From Scilla litardierei (taxonomy: Eukaryota > Streptophyta > Magnoliopsida > Asparagales > Asparagaceae), in NCBI GenBank assembly GCA_030789695.1, contig CM061142.1, positions 153,347,266 to 153,411,265 of the forward strand: 64,000 bases of DNA. The letters are read 5' to 3'. Of the stretch, positions 1-11,874 are shown piece by piece (position 1 is the stretch's first letter; every line of letters begins with the position of its first letter). The notes under the pieces were generated by a model, which saw only the letters and a program-made list of their open reading frames with translations, ran no database searches and was not told the origin of the DNA. Both the position numbers and the translations under genes were made by a program.

Positions 1-2
1 CC

Positions 3-1508
3 AAAAAGTTTCAGAAGCACAGATCATTAGCAGGGCATAGTAACTGGCGAGAAGGAAACAAGTACTCCGATGTTAAAGGAGGATGCAATGGTTCCAGTGA
101 AGAATTTTCTCTTTTTTCTCTCAAGCCTAATGAAATGAACAAGGATTATCGGTCCAGTTTATCTGAGAATCAAGACAAAGGACGATTGAATACAAGGAGA
201 AGTACTGACACCCTTGCCCCAGTTTCTGAAAACAATGTGGATCTGAGTCCCGAAGAATATGAGGGTTTGATCTCTAGAAATGAAAGTCTTATAGAATCAC
301 TGTCTCAAAGATCAGCACATAATCAAGAAGTGCAAAACTGGAAGAATGCAATCGGCAATGACATCATTGGCCAAAACAGTGACTTAGCAGGTGAAGATGA
401 AATACCAGCTGAACCGATGGTGTATGATGAAGATATTCAGACGGGCACTGCATTTGTTCAAGAACCCCATCCTTGTTTCACTAATCTTGAGGAACTGGGT
501 CTTGGTAATAACCAAGAGAACTCATCAGCAAAATCTTTCAGAGTCATAAGCAATCAAGATCACAAGACAGTTGCTGATATGGAATCCTCTGGTTCTCCCA
601 TGTCAACTTATACCTCGGCCATATGTTCCCCATCTCTTGAAGACGACATACTCAAGGGTTCGGGGACGGATCAATCTGCTGAACTGGCTGATCCCATGCA
701 TGATAAATTGAGCTCTCATACAGTGAGAACAGATAAAAAAGTGAGATTGTTTCCACCATCGAGGGAGCCTTCATGTTCATGTAGCCAAAGCCTTTCACGC
801 GAGTCTCAGATACCAAACAATGCTAGAAAAAAGATTTCTTCCGACTTGTTTGTAAAAACATCGACAATATCTGCCTTCCAGCCTTGCCAGAGTATGGAAT
901 CACCTACTGAATCCGTTGTCACGATGGCTTCCCCAAAATCTTCTGCGAATGTACCAAGCTCATGCTCTAATGCTAGGATTCAAGCGGCATCGTATCCAAT
1001 CCTGAGGCTGATGGGTAAAAATCTTGTGGTGAACAAAGAGGAGGTATCGCAGCTTCCCGACGTTCTTCCTTGCAATGCAGACTACCCTCTGGGAGCGAAG
1101 TACGTCTCCTTTGGGCTTCCTAATAGCAGAAGCTTCAGTGACAACAGCTACAACCATTACCCGATGCAATCACCAGCAAGTAGCCAAGTTCAGTTGCAAT
1201 CTCACCAGAGAAGATCAGATAAAATCTCACAATGTGACATTGATTCTTCATATCTAGCTCGAGAGGTGACTGTGATCGATGATGATGACTCTCGCAATCC
1301 TGTGGCCAAGCCAAACAGAAGTTTCACTTCTTTGCCTCAAGATGTCCCTAATCCAAATCTTGTGGCGTCTCAGATGTTGTTCTCTTGCTTCCCTACGCAG
1401 GATCCTTACTCTCCAATGGCAGTGAACTTCCGTCAAGGTGCACATCCACAGGGTTCTTTCTTGTTTCCCTCACCTTCATCATTGTATTTTTCTTCAACTC
1501 AGAAATGA
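3..1508 (+). CDS. 3' part of a plant-specific protein gene, partial at the left edge
   Basis: The frame is open from base 3 to the TGA at 1506-1508, so the ATG at 135 is internal and the true start lies left of the window. About 500 residues are visible. The protein is hydrophilic and rich in Ser, Asn, Gln and Pro, with no membrane segment and no catalytic motif that I recognise. Near residue 290 of the stretch counted from the ATG at 135 there is the motif PILRLMGKNLVVNKEE. From memory, similar LRLMGKNLMV-type motifs occur in a family of plant proteins that includes Arabidopsis HAPLESS 8-like proteins; this assignment is tentative. The extreme C-terminus is Phe/Pro/Ser-rich (QGSFLFPSPSS). 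No intron is visible in the segment. It is the only host gene I can support, and its coding state is intact as far as it can be seen. Confidence 0.85.
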   Translation, partial: KKFQKHRSLAGHSNWREGNKYSDVKGGCNGSSEEFSLFSLKPNEMNKDYRSSLSENQDKGRLNTRRSTDTLAPVSENNVDLSPEEYEGLISRNESLIESLSQRSAHNQEVQNWKNAIGNDIIGQNSDLAGEDEIPAEPMVYDEDIQTGTAFVQEPHPCFTNLEELGLGNNQENSSAKSFRVISNQDHKTVADMESSGSPMSTYTSAICSPSLEDDILKGSGTDQSAELADPMHDKLSSHTVRTDKKVRLFPPSREPSCSCSQSLSRESQIPNNARKKISSDLFVKTSTISAFQPCQSMESPTESVVTMASPKSSANVPSSCSNARIQAASYPILRLMGKNLVVNKEEVSQLPDVLPCNADYPLGAKYVSFGLPNSRSFSDNSYNHYPMQSPASSQVQLQSHQRRSDKISQCDIDSSYLAREVTVIDDDDSRNPVAKPNRSFTSLPQDVPNPNLVASQMLFSCFPTQDPYSPMAVNFRQGAHPQGSFLFPSPSSLYFSSTQK

Positions 1509-2384
1509 TTTCTTCACAAAATGTTGTGATGCTTAAACTTAGAGAAATATAATGTTAGGCAATGTTACACTGACTTTGGCCTTGAGGCTTTGGAAAAGAT
1601 GGCAAGAAATTAGAACCTAGCAACAAATCACACTGCTGGCATTTTGCATCAGACGAACGAACTGCTGAAACAAACTGTTCTGCTTTAGGTTATTCTGCTA
1701 TACAAGTTGGAATAATTCATGAATATTTTTGACTTGTTCCTGTCTAAATGGAACTAAAGTATCCTTAATGCACAGGTCAAAAACTATGCCTAGAATACTA
1801 AGTTATGTGCAAAATTTTTACCAATTTGTGTGAATAGTGCCATCTAATAGTGTGTAAGGTGGCATGTCCATTCTAATACTGTTCAGAGTCTAATTATGGG
1901 GCCCATGATTTGATTTTATGTTTAATAATACAAACCAATACATTGACCACATATTAAGGAATCCATATCAGTGTCCACTATGGCTCTCTCTAACTAGGAA
2001 CTGTGATTTCGTGAAGAGGGAGCTAAGGTTGACAGCGACATCATCGCAAATTCCTGATGGAGGGCTCACACATTAAACATGCCATGAGTACTGATTATTT
2101 TCCTGACTTTTCCATGGTCATGATGCCATTGCTCATGATGTCGCGTGTGAATGCATTTGATGCATGAACGAAAGTGCATGGACATGCTGACTTACACAAG
2201 GGAGAACAGTTCATCGTTTAGCCAAAACAAGGGTGCGAGGGAAAATAATGATGCACACCTAATGCGGTGTTTGGTTTGTGGGAGAAGGAAAGGAAAGGAA
2301 TTAACAAGGAAAATCAATATTTATTCTCCCCATTGGAAAGGAAATGAACTACAAAACATGTGGATTAGTCATAATTGGTTATGA
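1509..2384. other. 3' flank of the host gene; no gene seen
   Basis: This holds the presumed 3' UTR and intergenic DNA. A stretch near 2260-2350 begins with GGTGTTTGGTTTG, which resembles the ends of some hAT or Harbinger MITEs, but I found no matching inverted end. A 77-codon ORF at 2151-2384 has no recognisable content and I do not support it. Confidence 0.5.
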
Positions 2385-2427
2385 TTGTTTATCATCAAAA
2401 CCAGATTGGTGGATCCAATATTCAACA
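2385..2427 (-). repeat. Remnant of the 3' LTR of element B
   Basis: The plus strand reads ...ATCATCAAAACC...GGATCCAATATTCAACA, closely matching the corresponding LTR edge of element A (ends at 22966). Only about 45 bp is recognisable, so the rest of the LTR has been deleted or replaced. The position just outside the polypurine tracts supports the call. Confidence 0.55.
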
Positions 2428-3114
2428 TTCTCAACCTTGTTGATGACGACAAATAATTATAACCATAATCAATAATTGTGATTGAAATATTAAATTACTT
2501 ACCCCCCTCCCCCTCCCCCTCCCCCTCCCTCATTGATGCCAACCATTTTTAGTCCAAAAATGTAGTCAATTGATATGTGTATCACGTTAAAGGCTTGTAT
2601 TTAAGCATATGGTGATACACATGAAGAGTAAGTCGAAACATGAATTAGGAGATCAAGTCAATCAATTATATTGGAATTCATTTTAAGAATAACTCCCCCT
2701 GAATCATATAACCATATCAAAAAGGAGATTCATGGAGTTAGGTTAATTTCAAAATGCACATATATCTCATATCTCTCATATTCTATGGTTATTCTATTCC
2801 TTTCTCTCCCTCTTTGTCATAATCCAAAAGGAATGTGGAGGAAGCAACAACAACAACGTAATACTTAAATGAAGGTGTTGGTATCTAACCATTCATAGAG
2901 GCTTGAATCACAAAGTCTCATATGGATATAACAATATTCAATATTCGGTCATTTTAAATTGGAAGTGCAAAAATAAGATGATTAACTACACATAAGCACA
3001 TTTCCAAAAATAAAAGCGCGCACGCGCATACACACGCATAATGTCAAAGATACAAAATACATCTTCATCCAACATTCATACATATCATCATGCATAAAGA
3101 TAATTTTGAATACG
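2428..3114 (-). promoter_or_regulatory. Polypurine tracts and 3' untranslated region of element B
   Basis: On the minus strand there are several AGGGGGAG-type tracts (plus-strand CTCCCCCT near 2693, and an expanded CCCCCT run at 2503-2527). These correspond to the repeated tracts at 22967-23265 in A. Such tracts prime plus-strand DNA synthesis, and having several copies is a Sirevirus trait. The CCCCCT expansion is a small microsatellite grown from a tract. No gene is present. Confidence 0.65.
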
Positions 3115-3315
3115 TCAAGGTTGTGGCAGAGGAGGACAAGATGTAGGAGGTCCAGAAGACTTTGCAGGGGTGTACTCAGAAATGGGCTCCAAACCAGCAG
3201 GAGTATGGACCTGAGCCTCTAGCTTAGTAGATATCTTCCGAACATGGGGAGTCAAAACTTCAATCATCTTCTCATGAAGCTCCATCCTCTATAGTTGTGA
3301 CTGAATTATAGAGAC
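3115..3315 (-). pseudogene. C-terminal end of element B ORF4
   Basis: This is the last part of B's accessory ORF, separated from the rest by insertion of H. The frame continues across the duplicated GAGAC. It contains an in-frame TAG (3289-3291), then a hydrophilic tail with motifs RMELHEKMIEVLTPHVRK and a Pro-rich end, and stops at 3115-3117. The heptad-like spacing of hydrophobic residues suggests a short coiled coil, as in the tail of D's ORF4. Confidence 0.65.
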
Positions 3316-5355
3316 TGTTGGATCTGGATCCTAGCCTAGAGGGGGGGTGAATAGCCTAATAAAAAAAATAATTTGTGCAACCCACGAATAAGCACACGCA
3401 GTTATAGCAGCAACATGATAAATAAAAAGCAGACACAGTGTACACAGCAGATTTACCCTGGTTCGGTCGACCCTTCGACCTACTCCAGCCCCCAAAGCAG
3501 ATACTAGTATTGAATAGCGCAATAGGTACAAAACCACAAGTTAGAGCACGCTCAGAGCACCCTCTACGTCTCTACACTCGTCAGGCTCTCAGTACCCCCA
3601 CATACAGTGTTTTCTCTCACTATCAATCCTAGTAATGCTTTCTACCAGCTAGTCCCAAACTAGCTGGGTCCCACTTGTCTAGCCCCAACCAGACAAGTCC
3701 CAAAATAGTCACAAAATAAATGGTAAAGTTTCCCCTACAAAGAACGTTACACTAAGACACGAATAAAAGAGTTTAAGGGTTTAGAAATACTCAGTTCGTG
3801 TCCGTGTATGCGTCTCTGTCAATCAGCACGTCGTCAGCTCCAATCTGACGCAAACGGTGTCTCGATCTGACTCCTGGATCTCAAATAGCACACTGGTCTG
3901 TGCGTAAGGAAATTCCAGTTCAAATCTCAAATAACAGCGGTCTGTGCGCTCAGCAACTCCTTTAAAACCCACCGCCACGTCAGCAAATAAACGATGCGGG
4001 CTTCGTTTCAATTTCTCTCGCATTAATCAATCTCCGCCGTTGATTCACGTGATCGTGTGGATCGCATCACTTCATGCAAACGACGCCCACCTCCGATTCG
4101 ACCTAGGGCTCACGGCAACTTCGAGCGGGGCTCCGACAGCGTCTGCTTCAACGGCGGCGCTCAGGTCACGGCGGCGACAACTCACGGGGACTTCGACTGC
4201 GAAGCGATGGTGTACGGATCTCCAGCGGCGGCAATGAGTCTGGCGGCGAAGCAGCGACCTCCTCTACGACTTCTTCGTCTCCGACAACGGTGATCTCTTC
4301 AACTGCTCCGAGCGATCCCGACGACGACGTAGATCTCCGAGCAGCGAGCTCTTGTTTCGGGATCTCGACGGCGATAAGGAACTCGAGGGCGACGGCGATG
4401 ACGGACAAGCGGCGATGATCTCCAGGCGTCGGGCGACTTCGACTTCGCTTCTGGCGGTGACCCAACTCCGGCGCCCCAGTTCTAGTTCCACGACGCCTTC
4501 GTCTTTGAGGTGGCAACTTCAAAGGTCGATGGGAGAAGACGATGATGCTTCGATGGCAGCTGTGCTCTACGGAAACGATGAAGCTCTTCTTCACGGCGGC
4601 GGAGACTCGGTCCTTTAACTTCGGCGAGGAGGGCTCGTGGATGAGGCTCCGACGACTCTGGTGGCTTCTTTCTCGACGACGAAGACCTCTTCGTTCGACG
4701 GCGACTTCGTCGTCACGGCGGCAATAGGAGCGGGCTCTTGCTTTCTCCGGTCGGTAAGACGTTGGGGACGGCTGCAAATCTTGGACGGTGCGACAACCCT
4801 CAATGGCAGCTCCTCCTTTGATGAGGTTTGCTACAAGATCCTCTTGCTCTTGAAGCTTGATGACGGGATGTTGTAGTTTGGCTTTGGTAGAGAGAGCTGT
4901 GGCAAGATGTGGAAGTTTGGCTTTGGTGAAGTTTGGCTTTGGTGTATTTGGCTTGCGGCAATGATAGGATATTAGGTTTTTTTTGTGCCGCACAATTTAG
5001 GGTACCTATGAAGAGGGTTTAAATAGGAGTGGCTTGGGCTTATGTCGGATATGGAGAGGATTTGTTATTTGAATATGGAGAAGCAAATCTTTGATAATTG
5101 ATTGAATCAAATCCCAAATTGATTTGATTCCATCTCTCCATTTTGACCAAGTCCACTTTGCTCCATATTGGACCAAGTCCACTTTGCCTTAGCCAAAGCT
5201 CTCCCTCACACCCAAATAGATATATGAATAGCAACTCCTCCAAATAGTGAAAGATGTATCGTTTCGCCAATCCTAAAACACACTAAGCACATACGTCAGA
5301 TATAACGACACGTTTGTCATCATCAAACCAAGATCCTAGATCGTTGCTTCCAACA
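3316..5355 (-). repeat. Element H 3' LTR
   Basis: Runs TGTTGGATCTGG to GCTTCCAACA on the plus strand and matches 8559-10578 along its length. In the element's sense a TATA-like box (TATTTAAACC, 5025-5016) splits it into U3 (about 330 bp) and an unusually long R-U5 of about 1.7 kb. U3 holds an inverted repeat AATCAAATC...GATTTGATT near 5103-5127 and a direct repeat of GGACCAAGTCCACTTTGC type. R-U5 has a very GC-rich block (about 4080-4900) full of CGACGGCG words. Confidence 0.9.
4166..4993 (-). other. Open reading frame of 275 codons inside the H LTR (3' copy)
   Basis: This frame starts about 25-30 bp after the TATA-like box, at or next to the expected transcript start, and runs through the GC-rich block. 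The predicted product is basic, rich in Arg and Ser, low in complexity, and matches nothing I recognise. The 5' LTR has the equivalent frame at 9406-10218 (270 codons). Because the two LTRs are copies of one template, its presence in both is not evidence of selection. It may be an accident of a GC-rich sequence or a captured fragment of host coding DNA. Confidence 0.3.
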
Positions 5356-6647
5356 ATCTCCCCCTTTTGGTGATGACAAACACATAAAAGATTTGAGCAA
5401 TAGATGTGTGTGTGAAGTGTGTTGAAGGGTTTAATGCAATATGATGTATGGATGAGTCATTCAAGCATTACAAAGCATGCACAACAAATAGTAAGTATAA
5501 AAGCATGCTCCCCCTACTCTCAAGCTCCCCCTTCAACATTTATCAAGCTCCCCCTTCAACATATAATACCGACACCGACGCACCAAATCTTTCTTTTCTT
5601 TTCTTTTCTTTCTCCCCCTTTGTTATCACCAAAAGTGGATTAATGAAGTCACAAAAATATTCCATGCAAAAATAAACCATTATTAAATGTAGCGTGCAAT
5701 TTGCATGAGTTTTCCAAAAATAGACCATTCAAGCTCATAGAATCTCATAACAAGACTTCTCCACCATTGTGTAAGTGTAGTGATATAGACAATAAAGTAC
5801 CAAGGGAGATTCAATTTTAGAAAATCAACCAAATCAATCCACATTTTCCAATTTTCACGAATATCACTAGGATTGATTTTTCTCACCCCATCAAAGATGA
5901 GTTCAAGTTACCAAGCCCCAAAACATCACCTAAAAGGACTTTTAAATGTGGGGTGGTATTGCTTGACGAGTTATATACACCAACACTAATGATTACCCAT
6001 GTAGCATAAGTTGGATACTCGTGGGTTGTGTATTAGCCATGAAGTGTATCCATTTTTCATACGGAGCAATTTTCATATATTTTTTCATTTGCAATTCTTT
6101 TGTACTCAATTTTTATTCATGGCTAAACACATCATATCCCTTAGAAAATTCAGAATTTAATCATTCCTACATTCACTTTCCATTATTCTTCAAAAGAATC
6201 TCCAAAAAATACTAAGAAGTCAAATATCGTGAAAGTGCAAATGTAGGTATAGAAGTCAAGTTTAAAACTTATGAGACATGTCATGGCTACTAAAAAGAAT
6301 AACATGTTCATGTAGCTACAACAATAATGAATTAACTTCTACAAGGGATAGATTTGATCATTCATACAATACCACTTAAGATAAATCATAAAGGGTATTC
6401 TTTTAAGCTCATTTTTTTATTTTTGGTTTTTCATTTTTTTTGTTTTTTTCCAGAAATAAAAACATTAAAAATCATGCAAACAAGCACACAAAACAAAATA
6501 AAAACAAGCACACAAAACAATCTATGAAGGTATGCAATGAAATGCAAAGAGGGATAAAAAATTATACCTTCGCGTCGCTATTTGGCTAAGGAGCTAGAAA
6601 TAGAATGAGACTTTAAAAATTTGCTCCTCGCCAAGCCTCCATCACAC
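5356..6647 (-). promoter_or_regulatory. Element H polypurine tracts and untranslated region
   Basis: Five plus-strand CTCCCCCT-type runs (at about 5357, 5508, 5526, 5549 and 5612) read as GGGGGAG tracts in the element's sense. The first one touches the LTR edge and would be the active primer. Two lie in a near-perfect 23-bp tandem duplication (AGCTCCCCCTTCAACAT). A TTTTC repeat is at about 5588-5610. The rest is AT-rich and no gene is seen. Confidence 0.7.
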
Positions 6648-8515
6648 CTACATGAAAGGTGTTAAGTTTGACCTTGGAATCCAACAAGGTCCACGAGTGT
6701 TAGCCATTAAAGATTTAGGAACCCAAACTTGTTTAAACTTGATATTTGTGTTTCTAAATTTACAATAATATGAAGTGTGTCCTACACTATCACAAGTAAA
6801 ACACTTTGCATATTTGTTCTTTGCAATAGAGGGTACATTGTGGAATTTCTTGAATTTTTGCTTTTCAACGGTTTTTAGACCTAAACCAAGTTCTCTTCTA
6901 TTATTGCCATATAATTGATTCTCTAAAATAGTGTCCAACGATTGCTTTCCCATAGAGAATTTCTTAATGGCCACTTCAAGATGAGAGACTTTGGTTTTTA
7001 ATTGTTTATTTTCTTCCACAAGCATCGTGCATTTACTAACAAAAGCCAACTTGTTTTCTTTTTCCTTCTTTTCATATTCAATTGTTTTCCTTTTAAAGTC
7101 ATTATCCAACATGCAAAATTTATCATTAAGCTCTCTAAGCACGTAGTCTTTTTCAGTTTCGAGCTTAATCAAATCAAGTTTAAGCATGCTATTTTGGTTT
7201 AATAATGAGGGACAAGAAATACAAGGAGCAGTTTCATCAAAGCTAGCTTTTTCCTTCATGATTTCAATAGTAGACTTACATGCATTAAGTTCAATTTTAA
7301 GCTTTTCATTCTCTTTAAACATCTTATCATCCCTAACGTGCATGTCATAGTTCTGATTTTGGAGACATTCAATAGTGAACTCATGATCTACTATTTGATT
7401 TTGCATTTCTTCACAAATTTTAAGAAGTTCGGCTTTGCTACCTGACGGTTTCTCATCTTGGATGCCCATCGAAGCCATGCAAGAATGAGCTTCATGTTCC
7501 TCCTCGCTTTCAGCTTCGCTATCCATATCCCATGTTAATACCTTCGCTTTTCCTTTTCCTTTAGCGAGCTGAGCAGTTTCATTTGGGCAATCCTTCATCA
7601 GATGTCCTCTTCCCTTGCATTTAAAACATTGCATTCTATCAGTAGATTTCTGATCATTAAATTGCTTGGAAGAATTATTAAAGTTAGAACGATTAAACCT
7701 GGGTGCCATTTCGTTTCTCCCATGCTTGGTCTTGATGAACTTTCTGAAGTTTCTCACCATTAGCGCTATGTCGTCATCATCATCCTCTTCTTCGCTAGCT
7801 TGCAAAGCAAGGGGCTTTATGGCTTTCTCTTTCTCCTCAGGTTTCTCTCTTGATTCAACATTTTGCAGTTCCAACTCATGGGACATCAAATTACCAATAA
7901 GGTCCTCCACCTTCAATTGTGACAATACCTTTGCTTCCGGGATAGCGGTGACCTTTGGTCTGAAAGAGCTTGGCAATGCTCTTAGGATCTTCCTCACTTG
8001 ATCGAGGCTATCATATGGCTTTCCAAGCGAGCTAGACTTGTAGACTATGTCGGTGAACCTCGCATACATCTCTGATATGCTCTCTGATGGTAGCATGCGA
8101 AATCCCTCGAACTCTGCACTCAAAAGAGACAGTCTAGACTCCTTTACCTGTGACGTTCCCTCGTGCGTCACCTCCAAAGTATGACATATCTCCTGCGCAG
8201 TTAAACAATGTGAGATTCTATTATATTCAGATTTATCAAGTGCACAAATGAGAGCATTCATAACTTTAGCATTTAAAGAATAAAATTTCCAATCATTATC
8301 ATCCCATTTGTCATTTGGTTTTTCAATCTAAACATTATCTACTTTAATTACAGGCAGTTTATATCCTTTTTCAATTATTTGCCAAGCCTTGTAATCTACA
8401 GAAATGAGGTAAATTTTCATTCGATTTTTCCAATATGCATAATCACCTCCATTAAATCTAGGGGACGGGAAACAGCCTGACCCTCAGCAAAAGCACTATC
8501 CATATGGTTATTCAT
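6648..8515 (-). pseudogene. Element H gag polyprotein, frameshift and one stop near the start
   Basis: The capsid/nucleocapsid protein of H. From 8261 down to 6648 the frame is open (537 codons). The natural start appears to be the ATG at 8515-8513, because the upstream frame shows the copia gag signature (FNGGDYAYWKNRM-like), but a one-base shift near 8462 and an in-frame TAG near 8328 break it. It has a UBN2-type gag core, an acidic stretch, a CX2CX4HX4C zinc knuckle (CFKCKGRGHLMKDC, near 7600), a long coiled-coil region, and a second knuckle (CFTCDSVGHTSYYC, near 6780) followed by a WVPK motif. Two knuckles suggest that the segment normally lying at the gag-pol border has been kept while pol was lost. 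Confidence 0.85.
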
Positions 8516-8544
8516 GGTCAATCCTAGGCTAGATCCTAAAACCT

Positions 8545-8556
8545 GCTCTGATACCA
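8545..8556 (-). promoter_or_regulatory. Element H primer-binding site
   Basis: Minus strand reads TGGTATCAGAGC, the complement of the 3' end of plant initiator-Met tRNA, two bases inside the 5' LTR. It fixes the orientation of H. Confidence 0.9.
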
Positions 8557-8558
8557 CT

Positions 8559-10578
8559 TGTTGGATCTGGATCCTAGCCTAGATGGGGGTGAATAGGTTA
8601 ATAAAAAAATAATTCGTGCAACCCACGAATAAGCACACGCAGTTATAGTAGCAACAGAGTAAATAAAAAGCAGACACAGAGTACACAGCAGATTTACCCT
8701 GGTTCGGTCGACCCTTTGACCTACTCCAGCCCCCAAAGCAGATACTAGTATTGAATAGCGCAATAGGTACAAAACCACAAGATAGAGCACGCTCAGAGCA
8801 CCCTCTACGTCTCTACACTCGCCAAGCTCTCAGTACCACACACACAGTGTTTTCTCTCACTATCAATCCTAGTAATGCTTTCTACCAGCTAGTCCCAAAC
8901 TAGCTAGGTCCCACTTGTCTAGCCCCAACCAGACAAGTCCCAAAATAGTCACACAATAAATGGTAAAGTTTTCCCTACATAGAACGTTACACTAAGACAC
9001 GAATAAAAGAGTTTAAGGATTTAGAAATGCTCAGTTCGTGTCCGTGTAGGCGTCTCTATCAATCAGCACGTCGTCAGCTCCAATCTGACGCAAACGGTGT
9101 CTCGATCTGACTCCTGGATGTCAAATAGCACACTGGTCTGTGCGTAAGGAAATTCCAGTTCAAATCTCAAATAACAGCGGTCTGTGCGCTCAGCAACTCC
9201 TTTAAAACCCACCGCCACGTCAGCAAATAAACGATGCGGGCTTCGTTTCAATTTCTCTCGCATTAATCAATCTCCACCATTGATTCACGTGATCGTGCGG
9301 ATCGCATCACTTCATGCAAACGACACCCACCTCCGATTCGACCTAGGGCTCACGATGACTTCGAGCGGGGCTCCGACAGCGTCTGCTTCAACGGCGGCGC
9401 TCAGGTCACGGCGGCGACAACTCACGGGGACTTCGACTGCGAAGCGATGGTGTACGGATCTCCAACGGCGGTAATGAGTCTGGCGGCGAAGCAGCGACCT
9501 CCTCTACGACTTCTTCGTCTCCGACAACGGTGATCTCTTCGACTGCTCCGAGCGATCCTGACGACGACGTAGATCTCCGAGCAGCGAGCTCTTGTTTCGG
9601 GATCTCGACGGCGATAAGGAACTCGAGGGCGACGGCGACGACGGACAAGCGACGATGATCTCCAGGCGTCGGGCGACTTCGACTTCGCTTCTGGCGGTGA
9701 CCCAACTCCGGCGCACCAGTTCTAGTTCTACGGCGCCTTCGTCTTTGAGGTGGTAACTTCAGAGGTCGACGGGAGAAGACGATGATTCTTCGACGGCAGC
9801 TGTGCTCTACGGCAACGATGAAGCTCTTCTTCACGGCGGCGGAGACTCGGTCCTTTAACTTCGGCGAGGAGGGCTCGTGGATGAGGCTCCGACGACTCTG
9901 GTGGCTTCTTTCTCGACGGCGAAGACCTCTTCGTTCGACGGCGACTTCGTTGTCACGGCGGCAATAGGAGCGGGCTCTTGCTTTCTCCGGTCGGTAAGAC
10001 GTTGGGGACGGCTGCAAATCTTGGACGGCGTGACAACCCTCAATGGCAGCTCCTCCTTTGATGAGGTTTGCTACAAGATCCTCTTGCTCTTGAAGCTTGA
10101 TGACAGGATGTTGTAGTTTGTCTTTGGTAGAGAGAGCTGCGGCAAGATGTGGAAGTTTGGCTTTGGTGTATTTGGCTTGCAGCAATGATAGGATATTAGG
10201 TTTTTTTGTGCCGCACAATTTAGGGTACCTATGAAGAGGGTTTAAATATGAGTAGCTTGGGCTTATGTCGGCTATGGAGAGGATTTGTTATTTGAATATG
10301 GAGAAGCAAATCTTTGATAATTGATTGAATCAAATCCCAAATTGATTTGATTCCATCTCTCCATTTTGACCAAGTCCACTTTGCTCCATATTGGACCAAG
10401 TTCACTTTGCCTTAGCCAAAGCTCTCCCTTACACCCAAATAGCTATATGAATAGCAACTCCTCCAAATAGTGAAAGATGTATCGTTTCGCCAATCCTGAA
10501 ACACACTAAGCACATACGTCAGATATAACGACACGTTTGTCATCATCAAACCAAGATCCTAGATCGTTGCTTCCAACA
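8559..10578 (-). repeat. Element H 5' LTR, with embedded ORF at 9406-10218
   Basis: Partner of 3316-5355, 20 bp shorter. It has the same TATA-like box, U3 repeats and GC-rich block. The embedded frame 9406-10218 keeps 270 codons in spite of many substitutions and small indels relative to the other copy. The sequence after the LTR (GAGAC) is the target duplication. Confidence 0.9.
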
Positions 10579-11874
10579 GAGACAACTGCGGTCATTTGAC
10601 TTTTCAAACCCTCCTGCCCCTGACACATGAACTCAATGTGGGAGCACAAAGTTTCGTGACTCTTCTGCATCTTGGCCATATAATTCCTGGCCTGTTTAGA
10701 TGATGAGTTAAATGCATTCATCTCATCTCCAAAGGAATCAACTCGTGAAGCCAATGTAGAAAACCCATCTCGAAGACTATCAATCTGAGCCTTGAGGATA
10801 TCTAGATAATCCTCTGACGGGTGAGGATGAGCTGAAGAAGATGGGATATCAGTAGGAATGGGCTCCTGATGTGGTGAATCGACTGGAGGAACAACAAACG
10901 TAGATGGACCAACTGAGGTGGAAGCACCAGCAGCTTTAGATGCTGGAATTTCAATGCTGCCTTGGGTTTCTTCTCAATAGTATCAGTGGTATGGCCCTTG
11001 GACGGGTACGCTCACTGAGAGGGATGTGAAACCCTAAAATGGGTGAATACATGGGTTAACTTGGTGGGATAAATGAGCTGAGATGTATCCAACATCCGAT
11101 CAAGTATGACATGTGCCCAATATGCCTGGATCCCTCCAAGAAGAGCATAAAGAGCTCTGTGATACACATATATTAAGTAATCAGCTGATCCTGTCTTAGG
11201 GAGTAGGTTGGATTTGAGAATGAGATTTGTGATCCAACCTAGGGGATGGAGGTCACTGGGCTTGAGGGATGAGGAGAGACGTGGTGGAACCACTGTGAAA
11301 ATCTTTGACAGAATGTCGTGGTTTGTCATGTCAATCTCGATGTCACTCAAGAGTTGGCCAATAGATGGAATGTGAATAATTGCTCCCAACAACTCAGCCG
11401 TGAGAACAATATGGACACCCTGAACCACGGTGTCTAGGCGACTGATCTCGTCCCTAACATGATTTGCATAGAACAATCGAGCCTGATTTGGATAAAAGAA
11501 TGTGGTCTTGGTGTCTCGCCAAATCTCCAATAACCCAATATGCCCAAATACTTCTGACAATACAGAAGTGGGAGAATGTGACTCTCTGGGATAAACTTGG
11601 CAGAAAGAAGATTGATGTAGCGCATCTGACACTCTTGATTACGGCAGACAGAAAGAGGTATTGCTGTCTGAGGCAGATGTTGATCTTGAGATTGTGGCTG
11701 TGTGGAAGACGATGGTTGATCTTGTGATCGATCTGTGGTAAGAATCACCTGATGTGACACATCAAGAGGGATCGTCCTCTTAGTCTGATTTCTCCGGGTT
11801 ATAATCCGAGGATGTTCGGATGGATGAGATGGAGATCGAGCTTTTCGTTTACCAATTGACTTCGTAGGAGCCAT
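10579..11874 (-). pseudogene. Element B ORF4, N-terminal and central part
   Basis: An accessory protein of Sirevirus-like elements, encoded after pol. ATG at 11874. The start is basic (KSIGKRKARSP), followed by a Gln/Ser-rich linker, then a core of about 210 residues with the motifs ARLFYANHVRDE, VHIVLTAELLGAIIHIPS, WITNLILKSNLLPK and YALLGGIQAYWAHVILDRM. The core matches the core of ORF4 in A (25611-23953), C and D. I believe it corresponds to what databases call a putative plant transposon protein domain. The frame shifts once near 11545 and again after 11012. After the core come a Pro/Ser linker and a coiled coil up to the H insertion. No signal peptide or membrane segment is seen, which argues against an envelope. 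Its function is unknown. Confidence 0.75.

Larger units (their letters stand above)
3316..10578 (-). mobile_element. Element H: gag-only LTR retrotransposon (TR-GAG type)
   Basis: Two long LTRs (3316-5355 and 8559-10578, about 2.0 kb each) enclose only 3.2 kb. The ends are TGTTGGA...TCCAACA, and both sides carry the 5-bp target duplication GAGAC (3311-3315 and 10579-10583). A primer-binding site (8545-8556) and several polypurine tracts are present. The only coding region is a gag; no integrase, reverse transcriptase or RNase H motif exists anywhere inside. It therefore needed pol from another element to move. It sits inside B's ORF4 in the same orientation. The LTRs differ at several percent of positions in the stretches I compared, so it is clearly older than A. 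Confidence 0.9.

Noticed and set aside
135..1508. ATG at 135 as the start of the host gene
   Set aside because: The same frame is open from base 3 with similar composition, so the start lies outside the window.
2151..2384. 77-codon ORF as a small gene
   Set aside because: No motif and no support; it lies in AT-rich intergenic DNA next to an element remnant.
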